Shown: positions 1-7,720 of the stretch, one piece after another
Position numbering within the stretch: position 1 is the first letter of the stretch
Layout: each line of letters begins with the position of its first letter
Assembly (NCBI RefSeq): GCF_029626145.1
Contig: NZ_JARUBJ010000002.1
Span: 3,259,501 to 3,323,500, forward strand
Source of the DNA: Micromonospora sp. WMMD961
GTDB taxonomy: Bacteria > Actinomycetota > Actinomycetes > Mycobacteriales > Micromonosporaceae
Length of the DNA: 64,000 nucleotides
Direction of reading: 5' to 3'
Translations under genes and position numbers: made by a program
Notes under the pieces: generated by a model
What the model was told of the DNA's origin: nothing
The model's database searches: none
Seen by the model: the letters and a program-made list of their open reading frames with translations, nothing else

Positions 1-19
1 GCGGCCGGTCGTCGGCAGC

Positions 20-592
20 GTGGCGAAGCGGTCGGGCGTCCCCGGGCCTAAGGGTCTCGCGGTGCTGCTCGGGTCGATGGTCGCCGCGGCCGCCGTCCTG
101 GTGTTCGCCGATCCCACCGGGATGATGCCGGGCCGGACCGGTCAACCGTCGACCCCGCCAGCGGTGTCGCCGCCGGCCCCGTCGCAACGCGACCCGGGTC
201 CGGGCGGCGGCGGCGGTGACCCGGCCAACAGCGATTCCGCGGGCCTGCCGGTCCGGGCCACCGGCTCGCCGACCCCGACGCCCAGCGGCTCGGCCGGTCC
301 GGGGACCGTCGACCAGTCGACGCCGCCCGGTGAGAGCACCGAGGGTGGGGCAACGCCCACTCCGTCCGAGAGCGCCCCGACCGACCCGACGGCGGCTCCG
401 ACGGGTGGGACGACGGCGGCACCGACCGAGTCGTCCTCCGAGGAGCCCGCGGAGCCCGAGGAGGAGCCCGCGGCGCCCGAGGAGGAGCCCGCGGAGCCCG
501 AGGAGCCCGAGGAGGAGGCGGCGGCGGACCCGACGCGGACACCGCCGACGCCGGAGTCGGCAGCCGAGACGTCAGCGGTACCGCAGGTCTAG
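20..592 (+). CDS. Pro/Thr/Glu-rich hypothetical protein with N-terminal membrane segment
   Basis: I do not recognise a family. The 190-residue product starts at GTG with a basic N-terminus, followed by one hydrophobic stretch (about residues 13-30) that could be a signal anchor. The rest is low-complexity Pro/Ser/Thr/Gly sequence ending in an acidic EEPAEPE-type repeat. This looks like an extracytoplasmic stalk or linker with no folded domain. The frame is open upstream to the window edge, so the real start may lie outside and this may be the tail of a longer protein. GC3 bias supports coding on this strand. The long minus-strand frame opposite is its shadow. Confidence 0.6.
   Translation: MAKRSGVPGPKGLAVLLGSMVAAAAVLVFADPTGMMPGRTGQPSTPPAVSPPAPSQRDPGPGGGGGDPANSDSAGLPVRATGSPTPTPSGSAGPGTVDQSTPPGESTEGGATPTPSESAPTDPTAAPTGGTTAAPTESSSEEPAEPEEEPAAPEEEPAEPEEPEEEAAADPTRTPPTPESAAETSAVPQV
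440..502 (+). repeat. Three tandem 21-bp units
   Basis: Three consecutive 21-bp units (440-460, 461-481, 482-502) are identical except for one base. They encode EEPAEPE, EEPAAPE, EEPAEPE. A partial further unit follows. The repeat lies inside the acidic tail of the first gene and could vary in copy number by slippage. Confidence 0.8.
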
Positions 593-647
593 CAGCGGTG
601 TGTCGAGGGCGACTGCGGTGGCTGGCGCCATCGGGCAGGATCGTCGC

Positions 648-1082
648 ATGGTGAGCATCAGCCAGGAGTCCCCTGACGAGACCGCGCTGCGGCTGCGGCA
701 GGTCATCGCGGCTGCGGAACTGGTCATCTTCGATGGTGAGTGGTCGTTTCGTGAGGCGCCGCTGAGTCAACCACCGGCCTTGACGGTTGACCTGCTTGCC
801 GTGGTGCGCGACGAGGACCGGTGGTGCTGGCTTGCGCCAGCTGGCGGCGCCACCGACGGTGAACGCTTCACGGTGTTCTCGTTCCACTTCCCGCCCGGAA
901 TGGACAACAGCGGGTTCGTCGGATGGCTGGCCACGGAGTTTAAACGCCGGCTGGGCACCGGGGTGTTCGTCATCTGTGGCCACAACAGCGACCGCGCTGG
1001 CATTTACGACTACTGGGGCTGCCCGGCGCAGGTCCGCGCCGAGGCTGTACAGGTCCTTGGCGAGCTGCGCGCCGGTCGGTAG
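648..1082 (+). CDS. Small conserved-looking hypothetical protein
   Basis: A 144-residue soluble protein with no signal peptide or membrane segment. It begins MVSISQESPDETALRLRQVI. From memory it resembles a small actinobacterial family of unknown function (possibly DUF6196), which I cannot confirm here. Visible features are a Trp-rich middle (GEWSFRE, DRWCWL) and a C-terminal IYDYWGCP motif. The ATG at 648 is preferred because the upstream part of the frame is Arg-rich shadow of the preceding gene. It is followed by a strong hairpin at 1172-1205. No function is assigned. Confidence 0.65.
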   Translation: MVSISQESPDETALRLRQVIAAAELVIFDGEWSFREAPLSQPPALTVDLLAVVRDEDRWCWLAPAGGATDGERFTVFSFHFPPGMDNSGFVGWLATEFKRRLGTGVFVICGHNSDRAGIYDYWGCPAQVRAEAVQVLGELRAGR

Positions 1083-1171
1083 AACCTCCAGGCCACGGCG
1101 AACGGAGGCGTGCAGCGTCATCGATTACGGGCGACGATCTGGGTCCCGCCGCGCGGACCCCGCATCGACGA

Positions 1172-1205
1172 CTCTGGCGTGGCGGCCGAGACCGCCACGC
1201 CAGAG
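1172..1205. terminator. Strong hairpin between convergent genes
   Basis: Perfect 14-bp inverted repeat (1172-1185 with 1192-1205) around a 6-base loop. It sits between the end of the small hypothetical gene (1082) and the end of the xylanase gene (1231), so it can terminate both. There is no T-run, as is common in actinomycetes. Confidence 0.8.
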
Positions 1206-1230
1206 GTGTGACTTCAGCAGTCGCGCACCG

Positions 1231-2259
1231 TCAGCTGGTACGACAGCTGACCGTCGGCCAGGTCCAGTTGCCGTTGGCCATGACCGTGATGCCGAAGTTG
1301 TTGCCGTTGCCGTTCGGCCTGGCCGTCACCGTGCCGCTGGTGCCGCTGACGGAGGCGTTCCAACTGTTCTGGATGCTCTGGCCGCCGTTGAGACCGAGGC
1401 TGACCACCCAGTTGTTGGTGCCGCTGACCGCGACGTTCAGGTTGAACCGGTCACCCCACTGCTGACCGGCCGAGAGCGTCGCGTTGCAGTTGCCGGTGCC
1501 CGGGTTGCCGGTGGTGGGCGGGGTGGTCGGGTTGCCGCCGCCGCCCTCCCAGACGGTGATGTCGGAGCTGCCTTGGCTCTGGTAGCCCTCGGTGGCCATG
1601 ATCTGGTACGCGTGGTTGCTGCCCAGGTTCAGGCCGGCGCGGGCCCAGGCGTCGAAGTGGTTGGCCGTGGTGATGGTGCCACTCGAACGCTTCTGCTGGC
1701 GGACGCTCCAGTACTGGTAGAACGTCTGGTTGCCGTCGATCGACGGGGCGTTGACCCGCTGGCTGCGGAGGATGTCGTAGGTGCCGCCGTCGGTGGTGAC
1801 CGTACCCAGTCGCTGCGCGCCGCTGCTCGGGTTGTAGCTACCGAAGTTCTCCACCACGTAGTACTCGATGAGCGGGTTGCGCGTCCACCCGTACAGGGCG
1901 AGGTAGGTGTTGTTGTTGCCCGGGTTGTAGCTGCCCGAGTAGCTGACCGTCCGTCGGTTACCGGTGGCCCAGCCCTTGCCGCCGACCCAGTTGTTGGTGC
2001 TCCGGTCCCAGCTGCTGGAGTAGCGACCGTCGGCGCGCAGCGTCATGCTGGCGTTGCCGCTGTCCTTCCAGAACGAGAAGTAGTACCCGTTGTGGGTGCC
2101 GGTGAGGTTCGAGGTGAGCGTGCGGTCCGCCTCGGCGTACGCGTTGGTGGCCGTCATCGTGCCGGCCACGGCCAGGACGGCGGCGCACGCGGCGCCGAGG
2201 AGCAGCCGCAGGCGGCCGCGCCTGGAAGGTGCGATGGGAATCTGACTGGTGTCGCTCAT
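1231..2259 (-). CDS. Secreted GH11 endo-1,4-beta-xylanase with CBM2
   Basis: Hydrolyses beta-1,4-xylan outside the cell. The 342-residue protein has a basic N-terminus and signal peptide (about 1-42, ending TNAYAEA). The GH11 jelly-roll spans about 43-238, a Pro/Thr/Gly linker about 239-256, and a family 2 carbohydrate-binding module about 257-340 with Cys near both ends and surface Trp. The GH11 catalytic pair is visible: nucleophile Glu132 in PLIEYYVV and acid/base Glu224 in ATEGYQSQGSS. The ATG at 2259 is chosen because GAGGAGG lies about 10 bases upstream and the signal peptide begins directly there. It is monocistronic with a long leader (see 2417-2479) and a terminator downstream. Identification of the catalytic domain is firm; true substrate preference is inferred. 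Confidence 0.95.
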   Translation of the reverse strand: MSDTSQIPIAPSRRGRLRLLLGAACAAVLAVAGTMTATNAYAEADRTLTSNLTGTHNGYYFSFWKDSGNASMTLRADGRYSSSWDRSTNNWVGGKGWATGNRRTVSYSGSYNPGNNNTYLALYGWTRNPLIEYYVVENFGSYNPSSGAQRLGTVTTDGGTYDILRSQRVNAPSIDGNQTFYQYWSVRQQKRSSGTITTANHFDAWARAGLNLGSNHAYQIMATEGYQSQGSSDITVWEGGGGNPTTPPTTGNPGTGNCNATLSAGQQWGDRFNLNVAVSGTNNWVVSLGLNGGQSIQNSWNASVSGTSGTVTARPNGNGNNFGITVMANGNWTWPTVSCRTS

Positions 2260-2416
2260 GGACGTGTTTCCTCCTCGTGACGGCTGGCGGGGGCCAGCAA
2301 TGCGGCACGTCTCGGCAGGCTGCCGGTGGCTCGGTGACGGCCACTGTCGTCGTGCCGCGCTGTGGTGGTTGGTCGGTCGTCCTGCACGACGACCGGAGGA
2401 AGGTGGCGCGGTGACT

Positions 2417-2448
2417 GCCATCGACGGTGATTGAGCGCCGTCGATGGC
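2417..2448 (-). promoter_or_regulatory. Inverted repeat at the predicted xylanase start site
   Basis: Perfect 11-bp arms GCCATCGACGG (2417-2427) and CCGTCGATGGC (2438-2448), spaced by 10 bases. It covers the position where transcription from the 2450-2479 promoter should start. It could be a repressor operator or a hairpin at the 5' end of the mRNA. The regulator is unknown. Confidence 0.6.
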
Positions 2449-2449
2449 G

Positions 2450-2479
2450 ACCGTATTAACCTGGTCGTCGCCTTGTCAA
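2450..2479 (-). promoter_or_regulatory. Candidate promoter of the xylanase gene
   Basis: On the minus strand TTGACA (2474-2479) is followed after 18 bases by TACGGT (2450-2455), a good actinobacterial TANNNT -10. The predicted leader is about 180 nt. Confidence 0.55.
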
Positions 2480-2691
2480 CAATTTCCGGAAACATGGCGG
2501 TAGGGCCGCGACGGCGCGTGAGCCCTCGCCGGGCGGTGTCTATCCAGGTCAGAGTCGATCGGCCTCGCTCAAGCTCCGCTGCGGGTCGTGGTGGCCGCTC
2601 TGGGCGCGATAATGTCCCGCCGATAACTTCCGGACTCTTTCCGGACCGCAATCATCCGATGACCGCCACGGTTCGGGGAGCGGGGCGTCGG

Positions 2692-3837
2692 TCAGCGGGG
2701 CGGCAGGGCGTTGAGCCGGGCGGCCTGGCGGGTCAGATGGTCGCGCTCGGCGAGGTTGGGGGCCAGCCGGGCCGCCTCGGCGTACCACCGGGCCGCCGTC
2801 GCGACGTTGCCGTCGCGTTCGTGCAGGTACGCCCCCACCGCCCGGTAGCGCGGCAGGGACTCGTCCAGCGCCGCGAGCGCCGCGAGACCGGCACGCGCGC
2901 CGTCGGCCTCCCCGACGGCCACCGCGCGGTTGAGCCGGACGATCGGACTGTCGGTCAGGCGCGCCAGTTCGTCGTACCACTCGACGATCTGCACCCAGTC
3001 GGTCTCCTCGGCGGTGGGAGCGTCGGCGTGCAGTGCCGCGATGGCGGCCTGGGCCTGGAACTCGCCCAGCCGGTCGCGGGCGAGGGCCGCCTGGAGGATC
3101 GCGACGCCCTCGGCGATCGACGCGGTGTCCCATCGGCCGCGGTCCTGTCCGGCCAGGGGCACCAGGCTTCCGTCGGGCCCGCTCCGGGCTGCGCGCCGGG
3201 CATGGTGGAGCAGCATGAGGGCGAGCAGCCCGGCCACCTCGGGGTGGTCGATCGCCGCCCTGAGCTGCCGGGTGAGCCGAATGGCCTCGGCGGCGAGGTC
3301 GACGTCGCCGGAGTAGCCCTCGTTGAAGACCAGGTAGAGAACGCGCAGCACGGTCGCGACGTCGCCCGGCTGGTCGAACCGCACCCCGGAGACGGTGCGT
3401 TTCGCCCGGCTGATCCGTTGCGCCATGGTCGCCTCGGGGACGAGGTAGGCGTGCGCGATCTGGCGGGTGGTCAGGCCACCGACGGCGCGCAGCGTGAGTG
3501 CGACCGCCGACGACGGCGTCAACGACGGGTGGGCGCACAGGAAGTAGAGCCACAGCGTGTCGTCGACCGCCGACGCGGGTCCCGGCGGCGGCTCCTCCTC
3601 CACGGCGTCCTCGCGTCGGCGGCGCGCCGCGTCCGCTCGGGTCGTGTCGAGGAAGCGGCGCCAGGCCACGGTGACCAGCCAGCCCATCGGGTCGCGAGGT
3701 GGGTCGGCCGGCCAGACGCGCACCGCCTCGACCAGCGCGTCCTGCACGGCGTCCTCGGCCGCCGCGAAGTCGACTCCGCGGCGGACGAGGATGCCGAGCA
3801 CGCTCGGGGTGAGGCCCCGGAGCAGGGACTCGTTCAC
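2692..3837 (-). CDS. ECF sigma factor of the ECF42 type with C-terminal DUF6596/TPR-like extension
   Basis: A 381-residue RNA polymerase sigma factor. Sigma-2 is at about 1-75 (FAAAEDAVQDALVEAV) and sigma-4 at about 100-165 (VGGLTTRQIAHAYLVPEATMAQRI, helix-turn-helix). A long all-helical C-terminal extension to 381 (NEGYSGD, RLNRAVAV, AVGAYLHERDG) is typical of ECF42 proteins, which lack a classical anti-sigma and use this extension instead. The start is the GTG at 3837, overlapping the stop of the YciI-like gene by 4 bp (GTGA). The pairing with a DGPF/YciI gene is the standard ECF42 arrangement. The promoter at 4294-4321 suggests autoregulation. The inducing signal is unknown. Confidence 0.9.
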   Translation of the reverse strand: MNESLLRGLTPSVLGILVRRGVDFAAAEDAVQDALVEAVRVWPADPPRDPMGWLVTVAWRRFLDTTRADAARRRREDAVEEEPPPGPASAVDDTLWLYFLCAHPSLTPSSAVALTLRAVGGLTTRQIAHAYLVPEATMAQRISRAKRTVSGVRFDQPGDVATVLRVLYLVFNEGYSGDVDLAAEAIRLTRQLRAAIDHPEVAGLLALMLLHHARRAARSGPDGSLVPLAGQDRGRWDTASIAEGVAILQAALARDRLGEFQAQAAIAALHADAPTAEETDWVQIVEWYDELARLTDSPIVRLNRAVAVGEADGARAGLAALAALDESLPRYRAVGAYLHERDGNVATAARWYAEAARLAPNLAERDHLTRQAARLNALPPR

Positions 3838-4241
3838 TCCGTGATGGTGGGGGGCTCGGTCAGGAACGGGCGCAGCTCGAGCCACTCGTGGATCGGCTTG
3901 CCGCCCGCCCCTGGGGCAGCCGACAGCTCCCCGGCCAGCTCGACGGCGCGTTCGTAGCTGTCGACGTCGATCACCATCCAGCCGGCGATCAGATCCTTGG
4001 TCTCGGCGAACGGACCGTCGGTCACCGGCGGGCGGCCCTCGCCGTCGTACCGGACGAACGTCCCGGTGGGGGCGAGTGCCTGACCGTCGACGAACTCGCC
4101 GGTCTCCTCGAGTCGTGCCGCGAAGTCGCGCATGTACTGCATGTGAGCCGAGACCTCTGCCGGCGCCCACTGGTCCATGGGCACGTCGTTGACCGCCTCG
4201 GGGGCGCCGCGGTAGTGCTTGAGCAGCAGGTACTTGGCCAT
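3834..4241 (-). CDS. YciI/DGPF-domain protein paired with the ECF42 sigma factor
   Basis: A 135-residue cytoplasmic protein of the YCII-related (ferredoxin-like fold) family. It shows MAKYLLLKHYRG at the N-terminus and the family signature DGPFAETKDLIAGWMVIDVDS (DGPF motif at about 79-82). The biochemical role of these proteins is not settled; in ECF42 systems they are the usual target genes. The ATG at 4241 has GGAG 7 bases upstream, and longer frames lack an RBS. It is translationally coupled to the sigma gene downstream. Confidence 0.9.
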   Translation of the reverse strand: MAKYLLLKHYRGAPEAVNDVPMDQWAPAEVSAHMQYMRDFAARLEETGEFVDGQALAPTGTFVRYDGEGRPPVTDGPFAETKDLIAGWMVIDVDSYERAVELAGELSAAPGAGGKPIHEWLELRPFLTEPPTITE

Positions 4242-4293
4242 GGTGATTCTCCTCGACACTGGTGTGCGACCGTCGTGGTCGCGTTCACCCCGG

Positions 4294-4321
4294 GGACGAA
4301 GCCAGGTGTCGGTTCTCGACA
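4294..4321 (-). promoter_or_regulatory. Candidate ECF42-dependent promoter
   Basis: On the minus strand TGTCGA (4316-4321) is followed after 17 bases by CGTCC (4294-4298), about 50 bp before the YciI-like start. This matches the TGTCGA / CGTC pattern that I recall for ECF42 target promoters. If real, the sigma factor drives its own operon. Confidence 0.6.
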
Positions 4322-4401
4322 TGGCCGTCCAGATTATTTCTACTATCGCGGAGGACCTGGGTGAATCCTTCGCCACAGCGGCGCGCGGACCCGGGCAAAA
4401 C

Positions 4402-4431
4402 TTGATTCGTTCCAGAAAAGTGGGCTAGTGT
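4402..4431 (+). promoter_or_regulatory. furA-katG promoter with conserved TTCCAGAAAAG spacer
   Basis: TTGATT (4402-4407) and TAGTGT (4426-4431) are separated by 18 bases. The spacer contains TTCCAGAAAAG, which closely resembles the AT-rich operator I remember upstream of mycobacterial furA. The predicted start of transcription falls on or next to the GTG at 4439, so the mRNA is probably leaderless. Confidence 0.7.
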
Positions 4432-4438
4432 TCGGCGG

Positions 4439-4894
4439 GTGATGTCCGACTTCGAGGCGCAACTGCGGGCCGCCTCGCTGCGGGTGACCCGGCCCCGACT
4501 GGCGGTGCTCGCGGCGTTGCGCGACCACCCGCACGTCGGCACCGACGCCGTGATCGCGCTGGTGCGGGCGGATCATCCGACGGTCTCCCACCAAGCGGTG
4601 TACGACGTGCTGCGTGTGCTCACCGACGCTGGTCTGGTGCGGCGTATCCAGCCGGCCGGTGCGACCGCCCGCTACGAGTCCCGGGTCGCGGACAACCACC
4701 ACCATGTCGTCTGCCGCTCCTGTGGCGTGATCGCCGACGTCGACTGCGCCGTCGGTCACGCCCCCTGCCTCACCGCCCCCGTCGACCACGGTTTCGTGAT
4801 CGACGAGGCGGAGGTCGTCTACTGGGGCGTCTGCCCCGACTGCGCGACCGACCGTACGCCCCAGAGATCCGCAAGCTCGGAAGGAAGTACATGA
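4439..4894 (+). CDS. furA: Fur-family peroxide-responsive repressor FurA
   Basis: A metal-dependent repressor of the downstream catalase-peroxidase. The 151-residue protein has a winged helix (about 10-80; HQAVYDVLRVLTDAGLV) and a dimerisation/metal domain with DNHHHVVCRSCG and two CxxC pairs (CRSC, CPDC). The start is GTG 4439 or ATG 4442, adjacent codons; promoter spacing favours a leaderless GTG start. The stop overlaps the katG ATG (ATGA), which gives translational coupling. The furA-katG order is the conserved actinobacterial arrangement, in which FurA represses both genes until oxidised by peroxide. Confidence 0.93.
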   Translation: MMSDFEAQLRAASLRVTRPRLAVLAALRDHPHVGTDAVIALVRADHPTVSHQAVYDVLRVLTDAGLVRRIQPAGATARYESRVADNHHHVVCRSCGVIADVDCAVGHAPCLTAPVDHGFVIDEAEVVYWGVCPDCATDRTPQRSASSEGST

Positions 4895-7167
4895 GCGACA
4901 CCCAGGACAACGTCCCCACCAGTGCGCAGGGCGTGGACCAGAAGGCAGCGGCCGGCTGCCCGGTGGCGCACGACTCGGTGACCGCGCACGGCAGCGAGAG
5001 CGAGAACCCGGCGATCGACTCGCCGACCCCGAAGACCGGCGGTCGTCCGCGCACCAACCGGGACTGGTGGCCCAACCAGCTCGACCTCTCGGTGTTGCAC
5101 GCCCACTCGTCCAAGGGCAACCCGCTGGGGGAGGACTTCAGCTACGCCAAGGAGTTCGCCAAGCTCGACGTCGAGGCCCTCAAGCGGGACATCGTCGAGG
5201 TGCTCACCACCTCGCAGGACTGGTGGCCGGCCGACTTCGGCCACTACGGCGGCCTGATGATCCGGATGAGCTGGCACGCCGCCGGCACGTACCGCATCGA
5301 GGACGGCCGCGGTGGCGCCGGCGACGGTGGTCAGCGCTTCGCCCCGCTGAACAGCTGGCCGGACAACGCCAACCTCGACAAGGCTCGTCGGCTGCTCTGG
5401 CCGGTCAAGCAGAAGTACGGCCAGAAGATCTCCTGGGCCGACCTGCTCGTGCTGGCCGGCAACGTCGCCCTGGAGTCGATGGGCTTCAAGACCTTCGGCT
5501 TCGGCTTCGGCCGTGAGGACGTGTGGGAGCCCGAGGAGATCTTCTGGGGTCCGGAGGACACCTGGCTCGGCGACGAGCGCTACGCCTCCGAGAAGGAGAT
5601 GGCGGCCGGCGTCGGCTCGACCGAGATGGGTCTCATCTACGTCAACCCGGAGGGCCCCCGCGGCAACGCGGACCCGGCTGCCGCGGCGCACTTCATCCGG
5701 GAGACCTTCGGCCGGATGGCGATGAACGACGAGGAGACCGTCGCCCTCATCGCCGGTGGTCACACCTTCGGCAAGACCCACGGTGCCGGCGTCGCCGACA
5801 ACCACGTGGGCCCGGAGCCGGAGGGTGCCCCGCTGGAGGCGCAGGGCCTGGGCTGGCTGAGCACGCACGGCAGCGGCAAGGGCGCCGACACGATCACCAG
5901 CGGTCTCGAGGTGACCTGGACCGACGTGCCGACGCAGTGGAGCAACCGCTTCTTCGAGATCCTGTTCGGCTACGAGTGGGAGCTCACCACGAGCCCCGGC
6001 GGCGCCAAGCAGTGGGTCGCCAAGGACGCCGCGGAGATCATCCCGGACCCGTTCGACGCGTCGAAGAAGTACAAGCCCACGATGCTCACGACCGACCTGT
6101 CGCTGCGCGTCGACCCGGCGTACGAGAAGATCTCGCGTCGCTTCCTGGAGAACCCGGACCAGTTCGCGTTGGCGTTCGCCAAGGCGTGGTACAAGCTGTT
6201 GCACCGCGACATGGGCCCGGTCGCGCGCTTCCTCGGTCCGTGGGTGGCCGAGCCGCAGCTGTGGCAGGACCCGGTGCCGGCCGTCGACCACGAGCTGGTG
6301 GGTGACGCCGACGTCGCCGCGCTCAAGGCGAAGGTCCTCCAGTCCGGTCTGACGATCGCCCAGCTGGTCTCCACCGCCTGGGCGTCCGCCGCGAGCTTCC
6401 GGCACACCGACAAGCGCGGCGGCGCGAACGGCGCACGGATCCGTCTCGAGCCGCAGCGCAACTGGGAGGTCAACCAGCCCGAGCAGCTGGCGACCGTCCT
6501 GGGCGTCCTGGAGGGCATCCAGCGGGAGTTCAACGAGGCCGGCGGAGCGAAGATCTCGCTGGCCGACCTCATCGTGCTGGCCGGTTCGGCCGCCGTCGAG
6601 AAGGCGGCGCTTGACGCCGGCGTCGAGGTGACGGTGCCGTTCCACCCGGGCCGCACGGACGCGACCCAGGAGCAGACCGACACCGAGTCCTTCCGCGTCA
6701 TGGAGCCGCGCGCCGACGGTTTCCGCAACTACCTGCGTCCGGGTGAGAAGACCCAGCCGGAGGTGCTGCTGGTCGACCGCGCGTACATGCTCAACCTGAC
6801 CGCGCCGGAGATGACCGTCCTCGTCGGCGGTCTGCGCTCGCTCGGTGCCAACACCGGCGGCGCCCAGCACGGTGTTCTCACCGACCGGCCGGGTGTGCTC
6901 AGCAACGACTTCTTCGCGAACCTGCTGTCCCCGGGCACCCGGTGGAGCGCGTCGAAGTCCGACGAGCACGTGTACGAGATCCGCGATCTGGCCACCGACG
7001 AGGTGAAGTGGACCGCCACCGCGGTCGACCTCATCTTCGGTTCCAACTCGCAGCTGCGTGCCCTCGCCGAGGTCTACGCCAGCCAGGACGCCCGTGACAA
7101 GTTCGTGGCGGACTTCGTGGCCGCCTGGACCAAGGTCATGGAGCTCGACCGGTTCGACATCGCCTGA
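4891..7167 (+). CDS. katG: Catalase-peroxidase KatG
   Basis: A cytoplasmic haem enzyme that disproportionates hydrogen peroxide and has broad peroxidase activity. The 758-residue, two-domain class I peroxidase is of normal family length. The distal side is RMSWHAAGTYR with Trp128 and His129. The proximal ligand is His291 in GGHTFGKTHG. Tyr250 and Met276 lie where the KatG Met-Tyr-Trp cross-link is expected, so the catalase function should be intact. The C-terminal domain (about 430-758) is the usual degenerate copy. Translation is coupled to furA, and a strong terminator follows at 7179-7222. An 815-codon antisense frame here is a shadow. Confidence 0.98.
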   Translation: MSDTQDNVPTSAQGVDQKAAAGCPVAHDSVTAHGSESENPAIDSPTPKTGGRPRTNRDWWPNQLDLSVLHAHSSKGNPLGEDFSYAKEFAKLDVEALKRDIVEVLTTSQDWWPADFGHYGGLMIRMSWHAAGTYRIEDGRGGAGDGGQRFAPLNSWPDNANLDKARRLLWPVKQKYGQKISWADLLVLAGNVALESMGFKTFGFGFGREDVWEPEEIFWGPEDTWLGDERYASEKEMAAGVGSTEMGLIYVNPEGPRGNADPAAAAHFIRETFGRMAMNDEETVALIAGGHTFGKTHGAGVADNHVGPEPEGAPLEAQGLGWLSTHGSGKGADTITSGLEVTWTDVPTQWSNRFFEILFGYEWELTTSPGGAKQWVAKDAAEIIPDPFDASKKYKPTMLTTDLSLRVDPAYEKISRRFLENPDQFALAFAKAWYKLLHRDMGPVARFLGPWVAEPQLWQDPVPAVDHELVGDADVAALKAKVLQSGLTIAQLVSTAWASAASFRHTDKRGGANGARIRLEPQRNWEVNQPEQLATVLGVLEGIQREFNEAGGAKISLADLIVLAGSAAVEKAALDAGVEVTVPFHPGRTDATQEQTDTESFRVMEPRADGFRNYLRPGEKTQPEVLLVDRAYMLNLTAPEMTVLVGGLRSLGANTGGAQHGVLTDRPGVLSNDFFANLLSPGTRWSASKSDEHVYEIRDLATDEVKWTATAVDLIFGSNSQLRALAEVYASQDARDKFVADFVAAWTKVMELDRFDIA

Positions 7168-7178
7168 CAGCTCGACAC

Positions 7179-7222
7179 GACGAGCCCCGGCCGATCCTTC
7201 AGTGGATTGGCCGGGGCTCGTC
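7179..7222 (+). terminator. Terminator of furA-katG
   Basis: Perfect 14-bp stem (7179-7192 with 7209-7222) enclosing 16 bases, starting 11 bp after the katG stop. Confidence 0.85.
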
Positions 7223-7280
7223 GCCTGCACGGCTGTGGTCAGTTGCACGCGGGTCGACCGGGTCATGGGTGGCGGAACTG

Positions 7281-7296
7281 ATACCCCCGGGGGTAT
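7281..7296. promoter_or_regulatory. CstR/CsoR-type operator 1
   Basis: Perfect 16-bp palindrome ATACCCCCGGGGGTAT, 21 bp upstream of the CstR-like start. It matches the known ATACCCCYRGGGGTAT class of CsoR/CstR operators. The same 16-mer recurs at 7675-7690. Confidence 0.9.
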
Positions 7297-7317
7297 GTTC
7301 GGACGGAGGAGGCGTCG

Positions 7318-7587
7318 ATGAAACTGCGACCAGAGATGACGTCGGATGCGCTGACCAGGCTCAAGCGGGCTCGAGGGCAGCTCAACGCGGTTATCGAGAT
7401 GATGGAGAGCGGTCAGGATTGTCGTGAGGCGCTGACCCAGCTCGCCGCGGTGTCAAAGGCGATCGACCGAGCGGGTTTCAAGATTATCGCCTCGGGGATG
7501 CGGCACTGCGGTGCGGCGCGCGACCGTGGCGAAGAGCCCGAGATGACCGAGGAGGAGCTGGAGAAGCTCTTCCTGGCCCTCGCCTGA
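7318..7587 (+). CDS. cstR: CsoR-family persulfide sensor (CstR-like repressor)
   Basis: An 89-residue all-helical DUF156/CsoR-family repressor. The cysteine pair is Cys35 (SGQDCREAL) and Cys64 (MRHCGAA), 29 residues apart as in the family. Gly60 occupies the position of the copper-binding His of CsoR, so the Cu(I) ligand set is incomplete. That is the pattern of CstR proteins, which form per- or polysulfide bridges between the two Cys. The context agrees: a persulfide dioxygenase and rhodaneses lie directly downstream, and identical operators precede both transcription units. The ATG at 7318 has GGAGGAGG upstream. The sensing specificity is inferred from residues and context. Confidence 0.88.
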   Translation: MKLRPEMTSDALTRLKRARGQLNAVIEMMESGQDCREALTQLAAVSKAIDRAGFKIIASGMRHCGAARDRGEEPEMTEEELEKLFLALA

Positions 7588-7674
7588 GGCGGCACTAGGC
7601 CACCCACGCCGTAGCCGCGGCGTGGGTGGGTGGCAGCGTGCACGTGGAGAAGTTGGCAGCGGTGTGCCCTATGC

Positions 7675-7690
7675 ATACCCCCGGGGGTAT
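7675..7690. promoter_or_regulatory. CstR/CsoR-type operator 2
   Basis: Second exact copy of ATACCCCCGGGGGTAT, 30 bp upstream of the persulfide dioxygenase start. It makes that gene and the co-directional rhodanese and exporter genes likely members of the same regulon. Confidence 0.9.
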
Positions 7691-7720
7691 GAGCGTTTTG
7701 TGAAACTTGAAGGAGTGGAC

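Larger units (their letters stand above)
2260..2691. other. Xylanase leader and promoter region; no gene
   Basis: A 432-bp stretch between two minus-strand genes. It holds the xylanase ribosome site, an inverted repeat (2417-2448), a candidate promoter (2450-2479) and a 10-bp palindrome TTTCCGGAAA at 2483-2492, just upstream of the -35. Open frames here are short and overlap both strands without RBS or codon bias, so I call no gene. I see no terminator-like hairpin for the sigma-factor gene that ends at 2692. Confidence 0.6.

Noticed and set aside
440..502. Possible CRISPR-like repeats
   Set aside because: Directly adjacent in-frame 21-bp repeats without spacers inside a coding region; no cas genes are present in the window.
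4819..7266. 815-codon minus-strand open frame opposite katG
   Set aside because: KatG is unmistakable on the plus strand; the antisense frame has no RBS or domain and shadow-like composition.
7318..7587. Copper-sensing CsoR assignment
   Set aside because: The His of the Cys-His-Cys copper site is Gly60 here and no copper pump or chaperone gene is adjacent; the neighbours are persulfide enzymes.
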